Of a DNA stretch of 64,000 bases, positions 1 through 8,271 are shown piece after piece. Numbering within the stretch: position 1 is the stretch's first letter; the number at the start of each line of letters is the position of its first letter. The notes under the pieces were generated by a model. That model searched no databases. It was not told the DNA's origin and saw nothing but the letters and a program-made list of their open reading frames with translations. Source of the stretch: Geminocystis sp050753365 (GTDB taxonomy: Bacteria > Cyanobacteriota > Cyanobacteriia > Cyanobacteriales > Cyanobacteriaceae); NCBI RefSeq assembly GCF_050753365.1, contig NZ_JBLZFY010000006.1:31605-95604 (forward strand), in the 5' to 3' direction. The position numbers were made by a program, and so were the translations under genes.

Positions 1-230
1 CCCGTATTTCCGCTAGTGGGTTCAACAATTTCCTTCCCCTCCCCTAGTAAACCTCGTTCCTCGGCATCCCAAATTAAAGCCGAACCAAGACGGCATTTCA
101 CCGAGTAAGCGGGGTTACGCCCTTCAATTTTCGCCAATATAGTCGCATTACTATCCCCGGCTAAACGATTTAAACGTACCAGAGGAGTTTTCCCAATGGA
201 AAGACTATTATCTTTATACCAATTAGCCAT
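1..230 (-). CDS. cysK: Cysteine synthase A, N-terminal part (cut by window edge)
   Basis: PLP-dependent O-acetylserine sulfhydrylase, which makes cysteine from O-acetylserine and sulfide in the cytoplasm. Only the first 76 codons are present. They show the family opening SIGKTPLVRLNRL, the Schiff-base lysine in NPAYSVKCR (Lys45), and the substrate-binding loop PTSGNTG right at the window edge. The ATG (reverse complement of 228-230) follows an AGGAG ribosome-binding site. It opens a block rich in sulfur genes, transcribed away from the others. Confidence 0.93.
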   Translation of the reverse strand, partial: MANWYKDNSLSIGKTPLVRLNRLAGDSNATILAKIEGRNPAYSVKCRLGSALIWDAEERGLLGEGKEIVEPTSGNT

Positions 231-593
231 CAAAGTTACTCCTTGCGATATTTAATTAAATTTTAAAACATTCTCATTGCAAAAGCAAATATATTAAAAT
301 AATTTTACAATTAAATTAGGGTTTAAAAAAGTATTTTGATGAGGGTAAGCAACAAGCAACAGTGAAAAAAAATGATTTTAATTTTGCAAGAGGTCTATTA
401 CTACTTACTCTTTTACCAAATACGTCTTAAAACAATCTTTATCGGAATTTATATCTATGTCAAAAACATATTGACATGAATACTGATCCTATTCTAAGAT
501 AAAATGTTAACCTTTTCTTAACCTTTATGTTGTGACAAAAGTCATTAAGAAAAAAATACTGAGCAACTTTTGCTAAAGAGAGGATAAGTAATA
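231..593. other. Divergent intergenic region cysK / mgtC-like
   Basis: A 363-base AT-rich spacer between divergent genes. I see a sigma70-like promoter at 471-500 for the right-hand gene and the AGGAG ribosome-binding site of cysK at the left end. No ORF or RNA gene is recognisable. Confidence 0.5.
471..500 (+). promoter_or_regulatory. Sigma70-like promoter of the MgtC-like gene
   Basis: TTGACA at 471-476 and TAAGAT at 495-500, separated by 18 bases. The predicted transcript would have a leader of about 85 nucleotides before the ATG at 594. The -10 context (CTATTCTAAGAT) recurs upstream of the gene at 3629. Confidence 0.45.
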
Positions 594-1295
594 ATGAGTT
601 GGACAGATTTTGCCCTCAGAATCACTGTAGCGTTTTTGTTAGGTTCAGTATTGGGGTTTGAACGTCAATGGCGACAAAGAATGGCAGGTTTACGCACCAG
701 TACTTTAGTTTCTACAGGCTCTGCCTTATTTGTATTATTATCTGTATTAACTCCTAATGATGCTAGTCCGACTCGTATAGCGGCTCAAGTGGTTTCAGGA
801 ATTGGATTTTTAGCAGGGGGTGTTATTTTAAGAGAAGGTATCACCGTTAGGGGGTTGAATACGGCGGCTACGATTTGGTGTTCGGCGGCGATTGGCTCTT
901 TAGCTGGTGGTGGGTTCATCTATCAGGCTTTTATGGGTGCGATCGCAGTTTTACTTTCCAATACGGTTTTACGCCCTATTGCCCATCGTATTAATCAACA
1001 ATCCTTACAAGGTACAGAAAGACAGTTGGCTTATCAATTTTCTTTAGTCTGTCAACGAAAACAGGAAATTCACGTCAGAGCATTATTATTACAATCTTTA
1101 AACTCTAGTAATATAACCCTTCGCTCGTTACACAGTGAAGATTTTAGAGATACAACGGATAAGGTGGAAGTAGAAGCAGAAATGATGACTCAAACTAGGG
1201 ATGATCAACTTTTAGAACAAATTGCCAGTAGATTAAGTTTGCAAAAAGGCGTTATTTCCGTGAGTTGGCGAGTATTAGAAGAAGAATTTGGTTAA
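594..1295 (+). CDS. MgtC/SapB-family membrane protein
   Basis: Integral membrane protein of the MgtC/SapB/YhiD family, 233 residues. The first 130 residues hold about five hydrophobic segments with the family signatures GSVLGFERQWRQRMAGLRT and GIGFLAGGVILREG followed by VRGLNTAATIW. The C-terminal 90 residues form a soluble ACT-like tail, as in the longer MgtC homologs. Family members are linked to magnesium limitation and membrane potential, but the molecular activity is unsettled, so I assign no transport reaction. The ATG has a GAGAGGATAA ribosome-binding site and a promoter at 471-500. Co-transcription with the rhodanese 84 bases downstream is possible. Confidence 0.85.
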   Translation: MSWTDFALRITVAFLLGSVLGFERQWRQRMAGLRTSTLVSTGSALFVLLSVLTPNDASPTRIAAQVVSGIGFLAGGVILREGITVRGLNTAATIWCSAAIGSLAGGGFIYQAFMGAIAVLLSNTVLRPIAHRINQQSLQGTERQLAYQFSLVCQRKQEIHVRALLLQSLNSSNITLRSLHSEDFRDTTDKVEVEAEMMTQTRDDQLLEQIASRLSLQKGVISVSWRVLEEEFG

Positions 1296-1379
1296 TTTGA
1301 TAGCTGTGGGGTGGCAAAAATTATCAAATTAACTTAAAATGTTTTTCAATACAATTAAAATTAAAACAGAATAAGGAAA

Positions 1380-1775
1380 ATGGCACATCCCGATTTAACG
1401 CAAAGAATCGCAGAAATAAAAACAAGGATTCAACAGGTTTCCCCCGATGATGTTGTAAACATTATCGAAAATCTCGATCGTAAAATTGTAATTTTAGATG
1501 TGAGAGAAGACTCGGAGTATGAAACAGGACATTTAGCCACAGCAATCAATCTTCCCTACATCGAAATAGAGGAGAAAATTAACCACATTATTACAGATAA
1601 ATCAGCGACGATCGTATCTTATTGCCAAAGTGGAAATCGTAGTGCCTTAGCCACCGATACTTTAAATAAATTGGGTTATGAAAATGCTGTATCTTTAGCT
1701 GGAGGAATTACAGCATGGAAAACCGAAGGAAAAGCCGTCATCAATAAAGATTTCAGTCCAAATACCTCACATTAA
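1380..1775 (+). CDS. Single-domain rhodanese sulfurtransferase
   Basis: Cytoplasmic rhodanese of 131 residues that would carry a persulfide on its catalytic cysteine. The CH2A-type motif LDVREDSEYETGHL lies at residues 39-52. The active-site loop CQSGNRS has its cysteine at residue 82, and the C-terminal GGITAWKTEG is typical. There is no signal peptide. It ends 14 bases before the YdhS-like flavoprotein, so the two are almost certainly one transcript. The context of persulfide dioxygenase and thiosulfate sulfurtransferase genes suggests transfer of sulfane sulfur between these enzymes (inference). Confidence 0.9.
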   Translation: MAHPDLTQRIAEIKTRIQQVSPDDVVNIIENLDRKIVILDVREDSEYETGHLATAINLPYIEIEEKINHIITDKSATIVSYCQSGNRSALATDTLNKLGYENAVSLAGGITAWKTEGKAVINKDFSPNTSH

Positions 1776-1789
1776 ATCAATTAAAACTT

Positions 1790-3247
1790 ATGATTAATAA
1801 CGTTGTTTCTATTTCTAATATCCCCACAGTTGCTATTATTGGTGGTGGTTTTAGTGGTTCATTAATTGCTACTCATTTACTCAGAAATGCTACTCAACCT
1901 TTAAAGATTAAATTGATCGATCGCAATGGTGAATTTGGTAAAGGTATTGCTTACTCCACGAAGGAAAATACTGATTTACTCAATGTTCCAGCAGGTAAGA
2001 TGAGTGCTTTTCCTGATGATGCAGATCATTTATTACGTTGGCTAGAGTCTAACTCTACCACCCTCCAGTCTTTACTTCCTTCCCGAATATCCCATCGCAC
2101 TTTTATCCCCCGTCAGGTGTACGGTTTATATATTCAATCAGTTCTCACGGAAGCACAAAATAGTTGCACTAATCATGTTTATTTAGAAAAGTTAAATCAT
2201 GAAGCTATTTCGATCGAAAAGACTAACCAAGGGGTTTTGATTTCTCTTGATAATAACCAACATTTTCCAGCGGATAAAGTTATTTTAGCCATTGGTAATT
2301 CTCCCTCTAATCCTTCGCAAAGTCACAATAATTACTCTTATAATGCGTGGTCAAGTTCAGCGTTAGACAATATTGATTCTAATGCAGATATATTATTAGT
2401 GGGTACGGGTTTAACGATGGTAGATATAGTTACATCTTTACATAGTCGCAATCATCAAGGAAAAATATATGCTCTTTCTCGTCGGGGATTATCCCCCCAA
2501 AGTCATAAAAAAACCACTCCTTATCCGCTTTTTTTGACGGTAGAGAATGCTCCTTTAAATATCTTAAAATTATTTAAACTAATTCGTCATGAGGTGAGAA
2601 AAGGTCACGCTTTAGGTTACAATTGGAGATCGATCATTGATTCATTGCGCCCTATAACTCAACAATTATGGCAAAAATTACCGAAAACTGAGCAAAAACG
2701 GTTTTTACGTCATCTTACCCCCTATTGGGATATTCACCGTCATCGCATTGCCCCCAATGTGGGTGAGATTATCCACGCTAAATTAAAATCAGGACAATTG
2801 ACTATCAATGCTGGAAGAATTAAAAGTTATCAAGTTCAAGAAGATAAAACAAAAGTCATAATTCGTCCACGTTATCAAAAGCAAAATACCGTTATTTTAG
2901 TCGATCGAGTGATTCATTGTCAGGGTATTGCCAACGATTATCGTAGTATATCTCATCCTCTGATTACCAACCTACAAGTACAAGGATTAATTCGCCTCAA
3001 TAGTTTAGGTTTAGGCATCGATACCGATGGCAAAGGAAGAATCCTCAATGGTAATGGTAAAATTTCAGGATTATTATATACGATCGGCACTCCATGCCGG
3101 GGTGATTTATGGGAAACAACGGCTGTACCAGAATTAAGAAAACAAGCTCAAACCTTAGCAGAAAATATTTTAGCAGATTTAGAAGTGCAAAAAATAGAGT
3201 TAGTAACGACTCCATCTTTACGAAATGTATTGCCTAAAATTGCCTAG
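1790..3247 (+). CDS. YdhS/COG4529-type FAD/NAD(P)-binding protein
   Basis: Flavoprotein of 485 residues belonging to the FAD/NAD(P)-binding family typified by E. coli YdhS (COG4529), whose substrate is not established. The first Rossmann motif VAIIGGGFSGSLIA lies at about residues 15-28 and a second, DILLVGTGLTMVD, at about 200-212. The block TPYWDIHRHRIAPNVGEI is shared with its paralog at 3629. No signal peptide is visible. It follows the rhodanese by 14 bases. Its role is inferred only from neighbours: oxidation or transfer of a sulfur compound is plausible, but it lacks clear features of sulfide:quinone reductase and I do not call it one. Confidence 0.8.
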   Translation: MINNVVSISNIPTVAIIGGGFSGSLIATHLLRNATQPLKIKLIDRNGEFGKGIAYSTKENTDLLNVPAGKMSAFPDDADHLLRWLESNSTTLQSLLPSRISHRTFIPRQVYGLYIQSVLTEAQNSCTNHVYLEKLNHEAISIEKTNQGVLISLDNNQHFPADKVILAIGNSPSNPSQSHNNYSYNAWSSSALDNIDSNADILLVGTGLTMVDIVTSLHSRNHQGKIYALSRRGLSPQSHKKTTPYPLFLTVENAPLNILKLFKLIRHEVRKGHALGYNWRSIIDSLRPITQQLWQKLPKTEQKRFLRHLTPYWDIHRHRIAPNVGEIIHAKLKSGQLTINAGRIKSYQVQEDKTKVIIRPRYQKQNTVILVDRVIHCQGIANDYRSISHPLITNLQVQGLIRLNSLGLGIDTDGKGRILNGNGKISGLLYTIGTPCRGDLWETTAVPELRKQAQTLAENILADLEVQKIELVTTPSLRNVLPKIA

Positions 3248-3628
3248 AGATAAAATCGAAGGCTAGAAGGCTAAAAGAATCGGAGATTTTAAAACATAAA
3301 GACGAAAAGGCTAGAAGAATCGGAGATAAAAAAAACTCGAATACTTAAAGGCTAAAAGACTCAATGACTTAAACTCGGATACTCAAAGGCTAAGAGACTC
3401 AGAAAAATTCAATTAATAATAATTGACTAATGTATAAGGGTAATAAATTAAGTTTTGTTCGCCTATTTATCAGTCTGCTTAATTTTAGTAAGTTTGACAA
3501 AAAACAGTCATCAATTATTTTTATCAAATCTCCTTTACTCATCATAAAAAATAATTTCAAGGAAAAATAATTACTCAATTCAATAATCTATTCTAAGATG
3601 AAAACAATTTTTCTCAGGGGTGTAATTT
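3248..3628. repeat. Intergenic region with degenerate GGCTAAAAGACTC repeats
   Basis: Between about 3256 and 3400 the motif AAGGCTARAAG is repeated five times, partly alternating with AATCGGAGAT or GACTCAATGACTT, giving a degenerate tandem array. The rest (3400-3628) is AT-rich, ending with CTATTCTAAGAT at 3589-3600, a possible -10 region for the next gene. No ORF is seen. Confidence 0.55.
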
Positions 3629-5896
3629 ATGTTTAATAACGGTTTTTTTGACATTTCAAATCCCATCACTATTGCTATTGTTGGCGGTGGTTTTAGTGGT
3701 TCATTAATAGCAGTACACCTCTTGAAAAATGCGACTCAACCTCTGATTATTAAACTTATTGAGCGAAATCAAGAAATTGGTAAAGGTATCGCTTACGGCA
3801 CTCAAGAAAAAGGTCATTTATTAAATGTTTCCGCAGGAAATATGAGCGCTTTTCCTCAAGATGCAGGGCATTTTTTACGATGGCTTAACTATAATCAGGA
3901 TCAATTAAAAAGTATTCTACCAAGTTCGATCAATCCTAGTAGTTTTATCCCTCGTAAAGTTTACGGTTTATACATTCAATCAATTTTAGCAGAAGCCCAA
4001 GCCACTAGCCCCCATGATATTCGTTTGGAAACCTTAAAGGATGAAGTAGTGGGAGTAGAAAAAACAGAAAAGGGTGGTTTAATATCCTTGCGTAGCGGTA
4101 GATGTTTTACAGCCGATAAAGTAATTTTAGCCATTGGTAATTCTCCCTCTCTCCCCTCTCACACAACTTATTCTTACAATGCTTGGTTAAATTCAGCCTT
4201 AGAGAATCTCGATACCCATGCAGATATATTATTAGTAGGCACTGGTTTAACTATGGTAGATATAGTTGTGGCACTTCGTGAAAGAAACCATCAAGGCAAA
4301 CTTTACGCCCTTTCTCGTCGAGGATTATATCCCCAAAGTCATGAGAAAGCTAAGGCTTATCCCTCTTTTTTGACGGTGGAAAATGCCCCAAATACCACCA
4401 GAAAATTAGTAAGACGTATTCGTCAAGAGATTGAAAAAGCACAGCAAGAAGGCTATAATTGGCGATCGATCATCGATTCCTTACGCCCTATAACTCAGAA
4501 AATATGGCAAAAATTATCAAAAATTGAGCAAAAACGGTTTTTACGTCATGTTACCCCCTATTGGGATATTCACCGTCATCGCATTGCCCCTAGTATTGCA
4601 GAGATTATCTCAGAAAAGTTAAACAATGCACAATTAAGTATCAACGCAGGAAGAATCAAAGGTTATGAGCATCAAGGAGATAAAATAGCGGTAACGATTC
4701 GCCCTCGCCGTCAAAATCAAGATAAAGTTATTTTAGTCGATCGAGTGATTAATTGTACAGGCATTCCTGCGGATTATCGTAACTCTAACCATCCCTTAAT
4801 TAAGGATTTACAAGCACAAGGATTAATTAGGGCAAATATTTTAGGATTAGGACTCGATAGTAATGCTAATGGTCAAATTATCTCTGCTAATGGCGAAATT
4901 TCTTCGTTTCTCTACCTAATTGGTACACCTCGTAAAGGGGATTTATGGGAAACTATCGCCGTGCCAGAATTGAGACATCAAGCCCAATCTTTAGCTGAGA
5001 AAATCTTAGCAGATCTTCCCTTACAAGTGCGCCCATTACCCAGTCAATCTACTCCCGTTTTTACCCAAAGCAATGAGGTTAAGGCAAATACTCTCTTATT
5101 CCGTCAATTTTTTGATCCTGAAACCAGCAGTTATACTTATCTTATCGCTGACAATGTCACTAAAGAAGCTGTGTTAGTGGATTCGGTATTAGAACAAGTC
5201 GATCGAGATTTAGAAGTATTAGACGAATTAGGGTTAAAATTGGTTTACTGTTTAGAAACCCATCTTCACGCTGATCATATCACGGGGGCAGGAAAACTGC
5301 GACAAATTAAGGGATGCAAAGTTATTGTACCCTATAACCCTTCCGTTACCAAAGCCGATCGCTCTTTAAGTGGTGGCGAAACATTACAACTAGGTTCAGT
5401 CTCCATCAAAACTATCACCACTCCCGGACATACAGCTAGTCACATTGCTTATTTAGTCAACAAAACCCACCTTTTAACGGGAGATGCCTTATTTATTCGA
5501 GGTTGTGGTAGAACAGACTTTCAAGGGGGTGACGCAGGTACATTATATGATGTTGTGACAGAAAAATTATTCACCCTTCCCGACGAAACCTTAGTTTATC
5601 CTGCCCACGATTACAAAGGTCGTACCGTTTCCACTATTGGGGAAGAAAAACGCCTTAATCCTCGTTTTGTCGATCGAACCCGTGAAGAATTTATTACCAT
5701 TATGAGTAACCTCAATTTAAGCTATCCCAAAAAGATGGATTCTGCTGTACCTGCCAACGAATATTGTGGGGACTTTATTTCTCAAGATAGCATTATTAAT
5801 AACATTAATTTGGCACAGGAAGAAAAAGAAAAAATAGCGGAAACTGTAGATAAAAATACCGAAATTTATAACGATTATTTTGCCATGTACATATAA
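3629..5896 (+). CDS. Fusion: YdhS-type flavoprotein + ETHE1-type persulfide dioxygenase
   Basis: A 755-residue two-part protein. Residues 1 to about 465 are a COG4529 flavoprotein close to the one at 1790 (IAIVGGGFSGSLIA, DILLVGTGLTMVD). After a linker, residues 490-755 are a metallo-beta-lactamase-fold domain of the ETHE1/persulfide dioxygenase class: THLHADH (His545, His547, Asp549, His550), TPGHT (His601), TGDALFIRGCGRTDFQ (Asp619) and PAHDYKG (His660), plus the ETHE1 tail EEKRLNPR. ETHE1 oxidises glutathione persulfide to sulfite using a mononuclear iron. The fusion suggests the flavoprotein half makes or delivers persulfide, or recycles a cofactor (inference). The reading frame is uninterrupted, and the ATG follows AGGGGTG at slightly long spacing. 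Confidence 0.88.
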   Translation: MFNNGFFDISNPITIAIVGGGFSGSLIAVHLLKNATQPLIIKLIERNQEIGKGIAYGTQEKGHLLNVSAGNMSAFPQDAGHFLRWLNYNQDQLKSILPSSINPSSFIPRKVYGLYIQSILAEAQATSPHDIRLETLKDEVVGVEKTEKGGLISLRSGRCFTADKVILAIGNSPSLPSHTTYSYNAWLNSALENLDTHADILLVGTGLTMVDIVVALRERNHQGKLYALSRRGLYPQSHEKAKAYPSFLTVENAPNTTRKLVRRIRQEIEKAQQEGYNWRSIIDSLRPITQKIWQKLSKIEQKRFLRHVTPYWDIHRHRIAPSIAEIISEKLNNAQLSINAGRIKGYEHQGDKIAVTIRPRRQNQDKVILVDRVINCTGIPADYRNSNHPLIKDLQAQGLIRANILGLGLDSNANGQIISANGEISSFLYLIGTPRKGDLWETIAVPELRHQAQSLAEKILADLPLQVRPLPSQSTPVFTQSNEVKANTLLFRQFFDPETSSYTYLIADNVTKEAVLVDSVLEQVDRDLEVLDELGLKLVYCLETHLHADHITGAGKLRQIKGCKVIVPYNPSVTKADRSLSGGETLQLGSVSIKTITTPGHTASHIAYLVNKTHLLTGDALFIRGCGRTDFQGGDAGTLYDVVTEKLFTLPDETLVYPAHDYKGRTVSTIGEEKRLNPRFVDRTREEFITIMSNLNLSYPKKMDSAVPANEYCGDFISQDSIINNINLAQEEKEKIAETVDKNTEIYNDYFAMYI

Positions 5897-6181
5897 TTTA
5901 AGGTCGAAGGTCGAATGATAGCAATCACGAATTATTTATGAGAAATAAATGATTAGAAAAAAATATCGAAGATACGACTAATCTTGCCTGTTGCCTTCTA
6001 TGATAAGATAATTCTCACAACTCATAACTGACTGCTATATATTATTAATTTTGATGATAATTAGTAATAATTCTATTAATTTCGGTTATTAAAAATACTC
6101 ATTAAAATTATACAAAGTTTCAAAATCTTGATTTTTGATTATTTAACAATCTAACACCTAAAACCTAACACCTCCCCTCAT
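5897..6181. other. Convergent intergenic region
   Basis: 285 AT-rich bases between converging stop codons. It contains only short degenerate repeats such as AACACCTAAAACCTAACACC at 6161-6175. I see no confident terminator hairpin. Confidence 0.35.
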
Positions 6182-7162
6182 TTAAACACTTTTTTCAGGC
6201 CCAGTTTCTACTGGAAGATCCGTTGTGCTATATTCTGTCCATGAACCCTCATAAATTCTTACGTTCGGATAACCTAGCAAGTGTTTTAAGACAACATATT
6301 GTAGAGTAGCTTCTCTCCCCGTACTGCAAGAAACGATGATAGTATCACTAGGCTTAATGTTACGACTAGCTAATATCTGCTTAATTTCCTCCAAAGATTT
6401 TAATTGATGAGGATTTTTCAAGGCTTCATTGGAATTATTGGCTTCGGTAAAAGTAGGCCAAGGTATATTTTTCGCCCCTGGAATATGTCCATTTCTAACC
6501 CAAAGATTGGTTTTACCTTCAAAAAGATCCGCCGGACGAGGATCAATGATTACGACATCTTTCTTACCGATAAGAGGTTCTAATTCTTTTAAATTAATCC
6601 GAATAGAAGGGTTATCTTTTAAGCTAAATTTACCTTGTTCATAGCGAGGAAATTCTTTGGTAACGTCTTTTTGAGCATCTTTATAGCCCTTGTATCCCCC
6701 GTCTAATACCGCAATATTTTTAGCACCCGATCGTTCTAATAAATAAGCAACCATTGTCGCACCTAAAACATTATTACCATCGGAATAAACTACTACAGTA
6801 TCGTCATTGCTGATTCCTGCTTTACCAAATAATTGAGCAATTTTTTGTTCTTCCCAATATTGTACAGGTAAAAAACCATTAGGTCCACGAAAGTTATTAT
6901 CGGCAATGTTGACAGCCTTCGGTAAATGACCGTCTATGTATTCTAAAGGATTGATGCGCACATCTAAAATTTTCAGCTTAGGATTATTACTATTTTGTTC
7001 TATCCAACTAGGAGAAACAAATTGAATGGTAGAGGAAGGATTCGCCATCATCGGGGAGAAAGATAACCAAAAAATAGTAAACAATACTCCAAAAAAAATG
7101 ACGAAATGACGAAAAAGTTTAGGGGAAAACCACTTTTGAGATATATTCCAAAATGTTTGCAT
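6182..7162 (-). CDS. Exported two-domain thiosulfate/3-mercaptopyruvate-type sulfurtransferase
   Basis: A 326-residue tandem rhodanese. Residues 17-40 form a hydrophobic signal/anchor ending in MMANP, so the enzyme is probably periplasmic or lumenal. The N-terminal domain (about 45-165) keeps the fold but has Asp in place of cysteine (VVVYSDGNN), as usual for the structural half. The C-terminal domain (about 180-315) carries the active cysteine in VSCSTGRE (Cys279). The loop differs from the CG[S/T]GVT of classical TST/MST, so donor specificity is uncertain. It converges on the persulfide dioxygenase fusion, extending the sulfur cluster to the cell envelope. Confidence 0.87.
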   Translation of the reverse strand: MQTFWNISQKWFSPKLFRHFVIFFGVLFTIFWLSFSPMMANPSSTIQFVSPSWIEQNSNNPKLKILDVRINPLEYIDGHLPKAVNIADNNFRGPNGFLPVQYWEEQKIAQLFGKAGISNDDTVVVYSDGNNVLGATMVAYLLERSGAKNIAVLDGGYKGYKDAQKDVTKEFPRYEQGKFSLKDNPSIRINLKELEPLIGKKDVVIIDPRPADLFEGKTNLWVRNGHIPGAKNIPWPTFTEANNSNEALKNPHQLKSLEEIKQILASRNIKPSDTIIVSCSTGREATLQYVVLKHLLGYPNVRIYEGSWTEYSTTDLPVETGPEKSV

Positions 7163-7318
7163 GATTATAATTGTCTTTGGTTCTGATTAATATTGACATT
7201 TTTCATTATAATCTAATTTATTTTTAATTGCAATGAAAAACATTTAAGAAAATATTTAAGTTAGTTTATAATCAAAAAAACCTTATTTGCTTTAACATTT
7301 TTAAAGGAGAGAGAAAAA

Positions 7319-7441
7319 ATGTGGCAATGGAAGAATAAATACTCATTGAAACTTGATAAGACTAAGTTTGATCAAAGAATCTGTTATAGAATAAGCAAAA
7401 TGTTATTATTTACCCTAATTTTCCCATGTGTCAACTTTTAG
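7319..7441 (+). CDS. Possible 40-residue leader ORF upstream of the amidotransferase
   Basis: An ATG preceded at good spacing by AAAGGAGAGAG opens a 40-codon frame beginning MWQWKNKYSLKLDK and ending FTLIFPCVNF. It overlaps the first 16 bases of the amidotransferase in another frame. The amidotransferase ATG itself has no recognisable ribosome-binding site, so translation of this ORF could couple to it. No similarity is recognised. It could be a chance frame, and the strong ribosome-binding site is the only real support. Confidence 0.35.
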   Translation: MWQWKNKYSLKLDKTKFDQRICYRISKMLLFTLIFPCVNF

Positions 7442-8193
7442 GCATGAATTGCAACGTGCCAACGGATATTTGTTTTTCTTTTGAAGGTTTCTGTGCTAGA
7501 GGTGGTAAAACAGATGAACATCGTGATGGTTGGGGTATCGCTTTTTTTGAAGATTTGGGCTGTCGTATCTTCTTAGATGATAACCCTTCGATCGAATCTC
7601 CTGTTGCTCAATTAGTCAAACAATACCCCATTAAATCAAAAAACGTTATCGCCCATATTCGTAAAGCCACTCACGGCAAAATCGGCTTAGAAAATTGTCA
7701 TCCCTTTCAGCGTGAATTATGGGGAAATTACTGGGTTTTCGCCCATAACGGCAACTTAGATAACTTTGAGCCTACACTAACAGGATTATATCAACCTGTC
7801 GGCACAACGGACAGTGAAAAAGCCTTTTGTTTCTTACTCGAAAGCCTCCGCCAACATTTTCCTGATGGTAAGCCCACTTTAGAGCAACTTTATCCTATTC
7901 TCCAAAATGTGACGGATAGTCTATCTAAATACGGCATTTTCAATTATTTACTCTCCAATGGAGAATATCTTTTTGCCCATTGTTCGACTAAATTACACTA
8001 TATCATTCGTCAAGCACCCTTCGCTCCCGCCCACTTAATCGATGAAGATGTTACTGTTGACTTTCGGGCTTTAACGACTAATGACGATCGAGTGGCGATT
8101 ATAGCTACTTTACCATTAACAGATAACGAAATATGGACACCGATTAAAGAGGGTGAATTGCTGGTTTTTCAAGACGGTAAACTATTGCTATAA
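7426..8193 (+). CDS. Class II glutamine amidotransferase (YafJ/GATase_4 type)
   Basis: 255 residues. N-terminal-nucleophile amidotransferase: Cys2 directly after Met (MCQLLGMNC), followed by EHRDGWGIAFF, VIAHIRKATHG and FAHNGNLDNF, which form the glutamine-binding site. The synthetase half found in larger amidotransferases is absent, so the acceptor of the ammonia is unknown. Homologs of this stand-alone type (E. coli YafJ) are mostly uncharacterised. The start is fixed because Cys2 must become the N terminus. No Shine-Dalgarno sequence is visible (see the leader ORF at 7319). Confidence 0.87.
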   Translation: MCQLLGMNCNVPTDICFSFEGFCARGGKTDEHRDGWGIAFFEDLGCRIFLDDNPSIESPVAQLVKQYPIKSKNVIAHIRKATHGKIGLENCHPFQRELWGNYWVFAHNGNLDNFEPTLTGLYQPVGTTDSEKAFCFLLESLRQHFPDGKPTLEQLYPILQNVTDSLSKYGIFNYLLSNGEYLFAHCSTKLHYIIRQAPFAPAHLIDEDVTVDFRALTTNDDRVAIIATLPLTDNEIWTPIKEGELLVFQDGKLLL

Positions 8194-8222
8194 ACTCTCA
8201 CTCATGACGCAAAGATAAGTAG

Positions 8223-8239
8223 GGTGGGTAATACCCACC
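8223..8239. repeat. 17-base palindromic repeat GGTGGGTAATACCCACC
   Basis: Copy 1 of a dispersed perfect palindrome (8-base arms, one central base) located between two converging stop codons. It may act as a weak bidirectional terminator. Other copies are at 9525 and 19036. Confidence 0.75.
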
Positions 8240-8271
8240 ATTTAACTATTATAAATATCTTTAAATTTTCT

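Noticed and set aside
5050..5896. Calling the second half of the fusion a hydroxyacylglutathione hydrolase (glyoxalase II)
   Set aside because: The motifs RGCGRTDFQGGD, PAHDYKG and EEKRLNPR are those of ETHE1-type persulfide dioxygenases; the sulfur neighbours agree.
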